From: Paenibacillus sp. SYP-B4298
GTDB lineage: Bacteria > Bacillota > Bacilli > Paenibacillales > Paenibacillaceae
DNA: 64,000 bases
Direction of reading: 5' to 3'
Assembly: GCF_027627475.1 (NCBI RefSeq)
Contig: NZ_CP115484.1
Coordinates: forward strand, 3,704,001-3,768,000
Under the pieces are notes generated by a model, which was not told the DNA's origin, did not search any database, and saw nothing but the letters and a program-made list of their open reading frames with translations. Positions 43,115 through 51,259 of the stretch are shown here, piece by piece; the stretch's first letter is position 1, and the number at the start of each line of letters is the position of its first letter. Position numbers and translations under genes: made by a program.

Positions 43115-44719
43115 ATGTCAAAACGTAGTATCCTTTCATGGATGTTATTTCTGATTATATTTGCCGGGGAGATTGCCCTTGGTTACTATCTCGCCTTCGT
43201 GAAAGGCTACATGCATACCGATGCCCTAAGCCGGGTTGCCAATGCCTTCTATGTGCTCTACAGCCGCGATCCGCATCTGGGGGCGATCGGCTTCATCTGG
43301 AACCCGCTGCCGAGCCTGATGGAGCTGGCGATTCTCGTCTTCTATCCGCTGTTCCCGGTGCTCGCCTCGCGGGGCTTCGCCGGGGTCATCATGACCGCTC
43401 TCTTCTCTGGCCTGACCGCTGTGCTGCTGTACAAGACCGGGATTCGCTACGAGCTGTCCAGGACGATGAGCTCCATGCTCGCGCTGCTCTATTGTCTTAA
43501 TCCGTTCGTATTCCTGTTCGGCGCCAACGGACTCAGCGATGCGCCCTACATCTATTTCCTAATGTACACCATCATTGAGTTCAGCTTCTGGATCAAGGAG
43601 CGCAAGACCAGCAGCCTCATCTTCAGCGGCTTCGCCCTCTCGCTCGCCTTCTGGACGCGCTATGAGGCGGTCCCCTTCGGCTTCTCCCTGGCGATTGCGA
43701 TTGTGCTGGTCATTGTGTTCATCCATCATCGCAGCCAGGAGGACCCGAAGTTGAAGCCGCTGGAGAAGTACAACAAGATCGAGGCGACCTGGATTATTGT
43801 GCTGCTGCCCGCGGTCTTCTCAGGCTTGCTATGGATCTTTTTCAACTATATTATTATGGGCAATCCGTTCTACTTCCTGAATTCGGAATACTCCAACGTC
43901 GCGCAATCGGAGGTGCTGCAAAATGACGAGAACTTCGTCAAGCTGTTCAGCAGCCCGCTGCTCTCGCTTCTGTTCATCGCCAAAAAGACGCTCTGGTACT
44001 CGCTGCCCTTGTTCGCTGTGCTGCTAATCCGGCTGTTCTCCTGGCGTCTGCATAAGCCTGACCTGCTGGTGCTGCTGCTGCTGTTCGCCGCAGTGCCGGG
44101 CTTGCAGTTTTTGCTGCTGATGAAGGCATCGTCCTTTGGCTGGTTCCGCTACTTCATGTATGTATTTCCGGTTGTCGTCGCCTGGATTCCTTATGAGCTG
44201 AGCAAGCTGCGGCATGGCTGGCGGCGGCGCGCTGCGTTCTCGCTCATCATCGTCTCTATGGTGGGGACGGCTGGATTGCTGAGCTACGCCATTACCCAGC
44301 CTGACATTGCGCCGGATGAGCACAACTTCCTGACGATTGAGACCAATGAATACGCGAAGCAGCAGCGCGAGGAACGTGTCATCGCAAAGTGGATAGACGA
44401 TCACTTCACCACCGAGACGATCCTGACCGACTCCTCGAATGCCTTTACGATCTTAGTGAACAGCCGCAATGCGAAGAAATTTCTCATTACGAGCGACTAT
44501 GACTTCAGGCCGGCGCTACTCGATCCGCTCAAGTATAAGGTGGACTATATTCTCATTCCGCGGCCATTCCGTAACGGACCCAAGAGCGCCATTAATATGG
44601 CTTATCCCGACCTGTACGATAACGGCAGCGCGTGGGCTACGCTGTATCATGACTTCGATAACCAATGGCGGCTGTACAAAGTTCATGAACCGGAACCGCA
44701 AAGAGGAGCTATCCAGTAG
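43115..44719 (+). CDS. GT-C family membrane glycosyltransferase, copy 2 (tandem duplicate)
   Basis: 534 residues. It differs from copy 1 at only three residues in the first 115 (N/T in MHxDAL, R/K in YxTGIR, I/V in NPFxFL). It is identical over about 290 central residues and differs more in the last 110, including the C-terminal tail. The same ribosome-binding region (AAAGGAGCTTG) is duplicated. The role should be as for copy 1; the C-terminal differences might alter acceptor choice. A bidirectional terminator ends the operon. Confidence 0.8.
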   Translation: MSKRSILSWMLFLIIFAGEIALGYYLAFVKGYMHTDALSRVANAFYVLYSRDPHLGAIGFIWNPLPSLMELAILVFYPLFPVLASRGFAGVIMTALFSGLTAVLLYKTGIRYELSRTMSSMLALLYCLNPFVFLFGANGLSDAPYIYFLMYTIIEFSFWIKERKTSSLIFSGFALSLAFWTRYEAVPFGFSLAIAIVLVIVFIHHRSQEDPKLKPLEKYNKIEATWIIVLLPAVFSGLLWIFFNYIIMGNPFYFLNSEYSNVAQSEVLQNDENFVKLFSSPLLSLLFIAKKTLWYSLPLFAVLLIRLFSWRLHKPDLLVLLLLFAAVPGLQFLLLMKASSFGWFRYFMYVFPVVVAWIPYELSKLRHGWRRRAAFSLIIVSMVGTAGLLSYAITQPDIAPDEHNFLTIETNEYAKQQREERVIAKWIDDHFTTETILTDSSNAFTILVNSRNAKKFLITSDYDFRPALLDPLKYKVDYILIPRPFRNGPKSAINMAYPDLYDNGSAWATLYHDFDNQWRLYKVHEPEPQRGAIQ

Positions 44720-44777
44720 CACGGTATAGCATGGTATGATCGAATGCCTTGCTGTTCGCCTTCTCTCCTGATCACCA

Positions 44778-44829
44778 AAAAGACCAAAACCCGAAGAACG
44801 TTGTCGCATTCTTCGGGTTTTGGTCTTTT
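44778..44829. terminator. Strong bidirectional terminator of the glycan operon
   Basis: A perfect 21-bp stem: AAAAGACCAAAACCCGAAGA plus one more base on the left (44778-44798), and its exact inverted copy at 44809-44829. It serves the + strand GT-C gene and the - strand hemolysin III-like gene. Confidence 0.92.
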
Positions 44830-44868
44830 GCATTTGTGCGCGCCTGCCGTATGACATGGCTGACGCTT

Positions 44869-45513
44869 CTAATGCGGCAATACGTATAGCAGAATAGCAA
44901 AGAAATGGAGCACCGAGCCCCCTAGCACGAACAAGTGCCATACGGCGTGATGGTATGGAAAGCTGCGCCACATATAGAACACTGTCCCGACCGTGTACAG
45001 CAGCCCTCCGCCGATCAGCAGCTTCAATCCTCCCGGGGCAAGATTGTCCACCAGCGGACCCCAGGCAAACACGATAATCCAGCCCATCGCGATGTACAGC
45101 AGCGTGGAGGTGAACAAAAATCTGGAGGCAAAAAACGACTTGAAGACTACGCCCGCCAGCGCTACCCCCCATACGATGCCGAACAATACCCAGCCGGTCG
45201 TTCCCTGCACGACATTGAATAAGATTGGTGTATAGGTACCTGCGATAAAGATATAGATGCAGGAGTGATCCATAATTTCAAACCAATCCTTAACCTTGCC
45301 CTCCGGGAAGCTGTGCACTAGTGTCGAGGATACATACAGAAGCAGCATCGCGCTTCCGTAGATGCTAAAGCTCACAACATGCCAGGCTGTTCCCTTCATG
45401 GCGGCGAATACAATCAGCAGCACCAGTGCCGCTACGCTGAGCAGCGCTCCAATGCCATGTGTGATGGCATTGGCCACCTCTTCCCGCCGGGTATAAGTAT
45501 GGGTATTCGCCAT
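44869..45513 (-). CDS. Hemolysin III / PAQR-family membrane protein
   Basis: 214 residues with seven hydrophobic segments. Family residues are seen: an early EEVANAITHGIGA with H19, a middle MDHSCIYIFIAGTYTP, and a late HHAVWHLFVLGGSVLHF; these histidines bind zinc in PAQR proteins. It is probably a membrane hydrolase or a homeostasis protein; 'hemolysin' is a historical name. A GGGGGAATGAGAT sequence precedes the ATG. Single gene. Confidence 0.88.
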   Translation of the reverse strand: MANTHTYTRREEVANAITHGIGALLSVAALVLLIVFAAMKGTAWHVVSFSIYGSAMLLLYVSSTLVHSFPEGKVKDWFEIMDHSCIYIFIAGTYTPILFNVVQGTTGWVLFGIVWGVALAGVVFKSFFASRFLFTSTLLYIAMGWIIVFAWGPLVDNLAPGGLKLLIGGGLLYTVGTVFYMWRSFPYHHAVWHLFVLGGSVLHFFAILLYVLPH

Positions 45514-45589
45514 ATCTCATTCCCCCTTCTATCCTGTTCCATCGGACGTGACTGTGACGCCACCGTGCCGATGCTCTGTATCTGACCTA

Positions 45590-45859
45590 TTATACGCCCA
45601 TACGCTTGCGTTGGTTATTAATTTTCTTCGTATTCTGGCTCTTCATCTTCGGCTGGTTGCCTGCTGCCTGATGCTTCTTCGACTTATTCCCCTCCGCCTG
45701 CGCCTGCTTCTTCTGCGCCAGCTTCTGCTTCATCGCCTCCGCCAGTGACACCTTGCGGGGCTGAGCCTGAGTACCGTTCTCTGCCGTTTCGCCTGCCTCC
45801 GTCTGAGCACCTTCCACTACATTAGCTTCACTCTCGTTGATTGGCTGATTGTCCGTCAT
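45590..45859 (-). CDS. Small basic protein of unknown function
   Basis: 89 residues. The first half is acidic and Asn/Gln-rich and the second half strongly basic (KQKLAQKKQAQAEGNKSKKH and on). It is likely disordered, possibly nucleic-acid binding. No family is recognised. GAGGTGAG lies six bases before the ATG at 45859; the ATG at 45865 is too close. It lies between the hemolysin III-like and namA genes. Confidence 0.6.
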   Translation of the reverse strand: MTDNQPINESEANVVEGAQTEAGETAENGTQAQPRKVSLAEAMKQKLAQKKQAQAEGNKSKKHQAAGNQPKMKSQNTKKINNQRKRMGV

Positions 45860-45939
45860 GTTCATCTCACCTCGTTATAGAAGGAATTAACTTTAGTTTA
45901 TCTGTTTTTGCTGCCGAATGCTACCCGTCTCTATAAACG

Positions 45940-47007
45940 TCAATAGCCTCGGACATACGGACGCGGCACCACTACAGCAGCGGCACTGCCCGCAGCGTTG
46001 CCCGCCTGCTGACCATCCGCTCCCTCCAGCAATGCTAGCCGGGCGTGATCCGCCCAGTATGGGTCACGCAGCATCCCTCTGCCGACTGCAACAAGATCAG
46101 CCGCTCCCGTGGCCACCACCTGCTCTGCAAGGCGCGGGTCATCCAGCAGGCCGACCGCAATGACCGGCAGGCCGAGCGCTGCCTTCATCGACTTGGCCAG
46201 ATCAACCTGATACCCCGGATAATTGCCGGGCTGCCGCAGCTTCCCGGCCGGGCCCTCTCCCCCGCTCGACACATGGAACAGATCGACCCCGGCTTCCTTA
46301 TAGCGTGCGGCAATCTTCAGCATATGCTCCAGCTCATAGCCGCCATCCATATATTCGACTGCCGAGACTCTCATAATGAGCGGCATCTCCTCAGGCATCA
46401 CTTCCTTGGCAGCACGAATGACCTCCACGCCGAACAACGCCAGATCGCGACCATATTCATCCTCCCTGCGATTAAGCTGCGGAGAATGAAACTGATGGAT
46501 CAGATAGCCGTGCGCTCCATGCAGCTCAATCGTGTCCACGCCGGCCTCCACTGCCCGCCGCACCGCATCCTTGAAGCGCTGCACCATCGCCTTCACCTCT
46601 GCGGTGGACAACGCTCTAGGCTGCCTGTAGCTGCTATCCACCGCGATCGGCGATGGAGCGACAGGCTCCGGCGCATCCTGCGCCTTGCGTCCGGCATGGG
46701 CAATCTGAATGCCGACCTTGGCTCCATAGGACTGGCATTCGCGAATCACTCTGGAGAATGCCGGGATGTGCTCGTCCGACCATAAGCCCAGACAATGGTC
46801 GGTAATTCGGCCATCTGGCTCCACATTGGTCATTTCCATGATGATCAAGCCGGTTCCGCCTACAGCACGCGTGACATAATGCACGTAATGCCATTCGGTC
46901 GGCATGCCGTCGCGGGCATTGGCGGAATACTGGCACATAGGCGGCATAACGATGCGATTTTTCAGGGTCAACCCCTTGCATGTAAATGGTGAATCGAGAT
47001 GGCTCAT
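45940..47007 (-). CDS. namA: NADPH dehydrogenase NamA (YqjM-type old yellow enzyme)
   Basis: 355 residues. The FMN-dependent TIM barrel has MPPMCQYSA with C25 and Y27, corresponding to the flavin-tuning Cys and Tyr of YqjM. The substrate-binding ELHGAHGYLIHQF holds the two histidines. It reduces enones and related electrophiles with NADPH. AGGAGG occurs upstream of the ATG. The C-terminus (about 335-355) is alanine/valine-rich and slightly longer than usual. Single gene. Confidence 0.9.
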   Translation of the reverse strand: MSHLDSPFTCKGLTLKNRIVMPPMCQYSANARDGMPTEWHYVHYVTRAVGGTGLIIMEMTNVEPDGRITDHCLGLWSDEHIPAFSRVIRECQSYGAKVGIQIAHAGRKAQDAPEPVAPSPIAVDSSYRQPRALSTAEVKAMVQRFKDAVRRAVEAGVDTIELHGAHGYLIHQFHSPQLNRREDEYGRDLALFGVEVIRAAKEVMPEEMPLIMRVSAVEYMDGGYELEHMLKIAARYKEAGVDLFHVSSGGEGPAGKLRQPGNYPGYQVDLAKSMKAALGLPVIAVGLLDDPRLAEQVVATGAADLVAVGRGMLRDPYWADHARLALLEGADGQQAGNAAGSAAAVVVPRPYVRGY

Positions 47008-47381
47008 CTTATAACCTCCTATCGATCAAAATAATTTGCTTGATTATCTTCGGCTCAAACCAGAAATCAGTTCTTGACTTGGGCCGAGATGAGACGCTAC
47101 GGGACAGAGGGTTCTTCCGATCGCTGTTAAAGCCCGATTCCTTTTATTTATTTGAGGACTATAGTGGAAATCGGTCTTTAAAGGCGAACACTGACGTTTC
47201 TCCAGAATCCCTCCGCCCCTCCGCTAAGCTCTGTTTTCTGTCAAGCACTGATTATTAGGTTGAGCCTTATCTTCAACAAGGCCGCATTCTGAAAAAGCGC
47301 TATTTCGCGCGCGCAATCTACGTGTTACCATACGGATAGGCGCATTAAGCTCGTACAACCTACAGAGAGGAACGATACTAC
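47008..47381. other. Intergenic region without a visible gene
   Basis: 374 bp between namA and the hydroxyacid dehydrogenase gene, with both promoters expected here. It includes an alternating GC stretch (CGCGCGCGC near 47308). No reading frame with a start context and no clear structure were found. Confidence 0.4.
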
Positions 47382-48338
47382 ATGCCGACTTTACTTGTAT
47401 TGCAGCAGGTTACTTTGGAAGCTCAGGAACAGATTCGCGCAGCAGCGCCAGGCTGGAGCTGTATATTTGGCAAAGCCAAGGAGCTTGATCCACAGTTATT
47501 CCGTGAGGCTGAGGTCATATGCGGCTGGAGCTCGATCGCCGCTCAAGAGACACTGGGACGCGACGTCCCGCTGCGCTGGGTGCAGAGCTGGGCAGCGGGC
47601 GTAGACAAGCTCCCGCTGGAGCTATTCCGCAAGCAGGGGATCCGGCTCACCGATGCCAGCGGCATCCATCCGGTTCCGATGTCCGAGACCGCCTTCGCTC
47701 TCATGCTGGGGCTCAACCGCAATATTCAGCAGGCGGTGCGTGATCAGAGCGCAGCCGTCTGGGGCAAGGGCGGCTCCTTCCGAGAGCTGCACGGCTCCAC
47801 AGTCGGGATCATCGGTGCCGGCGAGATCGGCCGGCAGATCGCCAAGCTGTCCCGCGCATTCGGCATGACCGTGCTCGGTGTGCGGCGCAGCGGACAGCCA
47901 ACGCCGGAGGTGGATGAGATGTATGGTCTGGACGAACTAGATACCGTGCTGCGGCGCAGCGATTATATCGTGAACATCCTCCCCCTTACCGCACAGACGC
48001 GGGATCTGTTCGATGAGGCAAGGTTTGGCCTCATGAAGCGCGGAGCCTGCTTCATCAACATCGGCCGCGGTGCGACCGTAGTGACCTCCGCGCTGGTGGA
48101 GGCGCTGGAGAGCGGACAGCTCGGCTCTGCGGGACTTGATGTGATCGAGCCGGAGCCGCTGCCCGAGGATCATCCGCTCTGGTCGATGGAGCAGGTTATC
48201 CTAACGCCGCATATCGGCGGTGCCAGCCCCTACTACGATGCCAGAGCGAGCCAACTGTTCATAAACAATCTGGCGCTGTATGCCCAAGGCAAGCCGGAGC
48301 TCATGCGCAATATTGTCGATTATAACAGCGAATATTAG
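47382..48338 (+). CDS. D-2-hydroxyacid dehydrogenase
   Basis: 318 residues. The NAD-binding motif GIIGAGEIGRQIAK is near residue 145. Catalytic residues are the arginine in INIGRGATV, a glutamate in VIEPEPLPEDHPL and the histidine in LTPHIGGAS. It reduces a 2-keto acid or oxidises a D-2-hydroxy acid; the exact substrate is unknown. GAGAGGAACG lies upstream of the ATG. It converges with the gene at 48348. Confidence 0.9.
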   Translation: MPTLLVLQQVTLEAQEQIRAAAPGWSCIFGKAKELDPQLFREAEVICGWSSIAAQETLGRDVPLRWVQSWAAGVDKLPLELFRKQGIRLTDASGIHPVPMSETAFALMLGLNRNIQQAVRDQSAAVWGKGGSFRELHGSTVGIIGAGEIGRQIAKLSRAFGMTVLGVRRSGQPTPEVDEMYGLDELDTVLRRSDYIVNILPLTAQTRDLFDEARFGLMKRGACFINIGRGATVVTSALVEALESGQLGSAGLDVIEPEPLPEDHPLWSMEQVILTPHIGGASPYYDARASQLFINNLALYAQGKPELMRNIVDYNSEY

Positions 48339-48347
48339 GAGCGGCTA

Positions 48348-48686
48348 CTACACGCTCTGATTCGAGTACCCGACTCTTGAATCTACGATCAGCTCCAACG
48401 TCTGTCCGGCCTCGTCATAGCTATGGCGGGGCTGCTGCTTTCCGTAGAGCCACCATTTGCGAACCGCTGATGGATCGGATGGATTCTCTTCAAAATAGAA
48501 CAGATTCAGATCATCAACCAGCGCAATAATCTCCTGGCCTTTCTCCAGTGGCACACCTTCCACTCGAATGCGCCATCCCTCCTTGTGCTCATCCAGTGTA
48601 AATGAAAGGCCCGCCTTCACCGTATCGAGTAGCAATCTGCCGATGACCTGCTTGATCAGCAGACGATATTGGATTGTTTCACTCAT
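48348..48686 (-). CDS. Hypothetical protein
   Basis: 112 residues, mixed alpha/beta, acidic, with no membrane segment. It has LSFTLDEHKEGWRIRVEGVP and WWLYGKQQPRHSYDE stretches; no family is recognised. AGGGGAGGAGAGGGC is just before the ATG, so translation is credible. It follows the pirin gene on the same strand by about 25 bases and may be co-transcribed. Confidence 0.65.
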   Translation of the reverse strand: MSETIQYRLLIKQVIGRLLLDTVKAGLSFTLDEHKEGWRIRVEGVPLEKGQEIIALVDDLNLFYFEENPSDPSAVRKWWLYGKQQPRHSYDEAGQTLELIVDSRVGYSNQSV

Positions 48687-48709
48687 ATGCCCTCTCCTCC
48701 CCTTGCGTA

Positions 48710-49414
48710 TTATGGCAGATCGATCAGCAGCAGTTGCGCTTCCTGCTCAGCATGGAGCTTCAGCTCGGACAGCTCGGTTATACGTGCGGCATCACGCCGC
48801 GCCAGTACGGTTCCGTCAGCCAGCTTCACCGAACCCTCGATAATAAACAGATAGATGCGACGCCCTTCCTTCTGCTGAAAGCCGAGCTCTGCTCCCGCAT
48901 CCAGCTCGGACAGGTAGAAGGTGGCATCCTGATGAATATGAGCCACTTCCCCCTCCTTGGAATGATTGGAGACGATGGGAAGGAGCTGGTTGCGCAGCTC
49001 GGCTACCGGATAGCGAGAGGTCTCATAGGAAGGCTCAAGCCCCGCACGCTCCGGTGTAATCCATACCTGCAGCAGCTCAACCGGCTGATCAGGATGTGGA
49101 TTGATCTCCGAATGAATAATGCCCGTTCCAGCACTCATGCGCTGGATACCGCCGAAGCCGGTCACTGCCGTATGCCCGGTGCTGTCCTCATGCTTGATCT
49201 CGCCGCGAAGCACGATCGTCACAATCTCCATCTCCCGGTGCGGATGGGCGCCAAAGCCGTGTCCCCCGGCAACAATATCATCATTAAATACGCGCAGCGC
49301 GCCAAAATGCGTATTATCCGTATCGTAATACTCCCCGAACGAAAAGCTTGGATGGCTCTTGAGCCACCCCTTATCTGCATGATGTCTGTCCTCTGCCCTA
49401 TGAATCGTAATCAT
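48710..49414 (-). CDS. Pirin-family protein
   Basis: 234 residues, a bicupin. The N-terminal metal site is visible in FGAHPHREMEIVTIVLRG, with a later GTGIIHSE. Bacterial pirins include quercetin dioxygenases and regulators of metabolism; which applies here is open. The C-terminal cupin is complete (FIIEGSVKLADG). GGAAACGAAG precedes the start weakly. Next on the strand is the hypothetical gene at 48348. Confidence 0.9.
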   Translation of the reverse strand: MITIHRAEDRHHADKGWLKSHPSFSFGEYYDTDNTHFGALRVFNDDIVAGGHGFGAHPHREMEIVTIVLRGEIKHEDSTGHTAVTGFGGIQRMSAGTGIIHSEINPHPDQPVELLQVWITPERAGLEPSYETSRYPVAELRNQLLPIVSNHSKEGEVAHIHQDATFYLSELDAGAELGFQQKEGRRIYLFIIEGSVKLADGTVLARRDAARITELSELKLHAEQEAQLLLIDLP

Positions 49415-49443
49415 CTTCGTTTCCCCCGTTCCTCATCGGAATG

Positions 49444-50181
49444 TTAGCACCTGGGTGCGTTCATGCTCTGCTGTACCCATTGCCAGGCACGACCAAGCGT
49501 CTTCTCCAGATTCGATTGCTGCTGCTCATCGACAAATGGCTGGTCATGGCGCAAGTAATCGGCATGACCGCCTATCAGCTCGATGCCTTCAATATGTGCG
49601 GGCGCATACTTGCTGGCATTCCACCCCGGCAGGCGGAAGCGCCCCGCTGACCAGCCTCCCCAGCTTCCCAGCCTTGTGATCGGGTCCTTGGCTTTGCCGT
49701 GGTCGTCAACCGCATGAATGTAATACACATGCTGGCGAAGCTCCGGCGCTATCGGCATCTTCGGAGAGCCGATCTGAATAATCCGGCAGTTCTCCGGGCG
49801 AAGCCGCTGCTCCTTGAGCAGGATGCGAACGGCCTGATAAGCGGCAGCGCCGCCGCCGCTATGTCCGATCAGTACGAGCTGCTCCCCATCATAGCTGTTG
49901 CGGATATGATCCGCTGCGGCCCGACCGCCCACCCGGAGCAGGCTCAACCGATGCGGCAGATCACCGGATACTTCACCCACCTGCCTCCAGACGCTGCGGC
50001 TGTGGTCGCCATAGGGATAGATGGCATCCACCCTCGCCAGCCATCCCGCCTGCCGGGCGACCGACGCGACCCAATCGCAGCAGCGCCCAAAGAACTGGGG
50101 CGCTGTCGCGATGCCGGCGAGCAGCACAATCCGCATTCTCTCAACCTGAGTTGTATTGCTGTGGCTTGCTTCCATCTCCAT
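49444..50181 (-). CDS. Alpha/beta hydrolase (lipase-like)
   Basis: 245 residues. The nucleophile elbow is GHSGGG (about residues 105-110) after QLVLI. An acid in HAVDDHGKAKD and a histidine in ELIGGHADYL complete a probable triad. There is no signal peptide. The start is 50181 after GAGGGTGGG; an internal ATG at 50136 would begin at MRIVLLAG and is also possible. It is 70 bases downstream of the TRM11-like gene on the same strand. Confidence 0.75.
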   Translation of the reverse strand: MEMEASHSNTTQVERMRIVLLAGIATAPQFFGRCCDWVASVARQAGWLARVDAIYPYGDHSRSVWRQVGEVSGDLPHRLSLLRVGGRAAADHIRNSYDGEQLVLIGHSGGGAAAYQAVRILLKEQRLRPENCRIIQIGSPKMPIAPELRQHVYYIHAVDDHGKAKDPITRLGSWGGWSAGRFRLPGWNASKYAPAHIEGIELIGGHADYLRHDQPFVDEQQQSNLEKTLGRAWQWVQQSMNAPRC

Positions 50182-50251
50182 CCCACCCTCAAATGTTCAT
50201 TGAGGATTAGTATGCGGCAGGCGGTACGGCCTCCATTCATGCCGCAGCGTC

Positions 50252-51259
50252 CTAATCGCACAGCAACAGATGTCTGGCGAACCGCCCCTTGCTGACCATG
50301 CACTCCCCCAGCAGGCGGAAGCCAGCAGCGTCCAGCAGCGCTGCTACCGGTTGGGTCGCTGCTGAGATGAACAGCGAGCGGTCAGCAAGACGTCTGGCGG
50401 CGAGCATCATCTCCAGCAGTTGCTCCCTACTAAGGCGTGAGCAATGGTTATACGGAAAATCAATGATGGCGGTATCGTAATGTCCTTGCAGGCTTCGCAT
50501 ATCTGCGATGCCGATACTACCAGCATAACCGAAATGAGCAAGATTTTCACGTGCGCCTCGCACAGCGAGCGGATTGAGATCAAAGCCGTCGATGCGCACT
50601 CCCATAGACAGCGCCTCCAGCAGCACGGTACCGATCCCGCAACACGGATCGACCGCAGCAATCCCCTCCGGGCGAGGGATCGCAATATTGACCGCTGCTC
50701 TGGCCATGCGGACATTCAGTGCTGTTGAATACTGCCGTGGCTTGTCCTGATGCCTCAGCCATGATGCATCCGCCTCATGCAGCGAGCCCAGCACCCACCG
50801 TCCAGCGTGCCGGGCCGCCCCAAGCCTGACGCGCGGCTCTCTCATGCTAGACACGCCGCGGATTGCAGCGCCGAGCAGCCGTTCTACCGAGAGCCTTCCC
50901 TCATAGTCAGGCCCGTCGTTCGTCTTCAGACAGATGACCTTGAACGGCAGCTCCACTGGCGCAAGTCCAGTTGCCTGCTCGCGGAGCTCATCCAGCGTGT
51001 CCGCGCACAGCAGCACATCGAGCCGTTGCTTGAGGAACGGGCTGCGATCCGGCGCTATCCTCACTGCACTTTCCACGCTGCCGCCCTGAACCTTGCCCTG
51101 CACGCCAAGCAGCTCCCGCAATTCAAGCGCACATAGCTCTTGCTCGCTCTCATGGCAGACATAGGTATATAAGCTGACGGGCTGCCCCGCTTCCATCTTC
51201 GTAACTTGCTCGCTCGCCTCCCTACTGTTGCCAACCCCATTCCACTGCTCTGTGCTCAC
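50252..51259 (-). CDS. TRM11-like SAM-dependent RNA methyltransferase
   Basis: 335 residues. An N-terminal ferredoxin-like/THUMP-type region precedes the Rossmann domain with AAVDPCCGIGTVLLEAL and DGFDLNPLAVRGA. The target motif, normally DPPYN, reads DFPYN. It likely methylates guanine N2 in tRNA or rRNA; the exact target is unknown. The GTG start overlaps the stop of the large sensor kinase by four bases (GTGA), so the two are co-translated although functionally unrelated at first sight. Confidence 0.8.
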   Translation of the reverse strand: MSTEQWNGVGNSREASEQVTKMEAGQPVSLYTYVCHESEQELCALELRELLGVQGKVQGGSVESAVRIAPDRSPFLKQRLDVLLCADTLDELREQATGLAPVELPFKVICLKTNDGPDYEGRLSVERLLGAAIRGVSSMREPRVRLGAARHAGRWVLGSLHEADASWLRHQDKPRQYSTALNVRMARAAVNIAIPRPEGIAAVDPCCGIGTVLLEALSMGVRIDGFDLNPLAVRGARENLAHFGYAGSIGIADMRSLQGHYDTAIIDFPYNHCSRLSREQLLEMMLAARRLADRSLFISAATQPVAALLDAAGFRLLGECMVSKGRFARHLLLCD

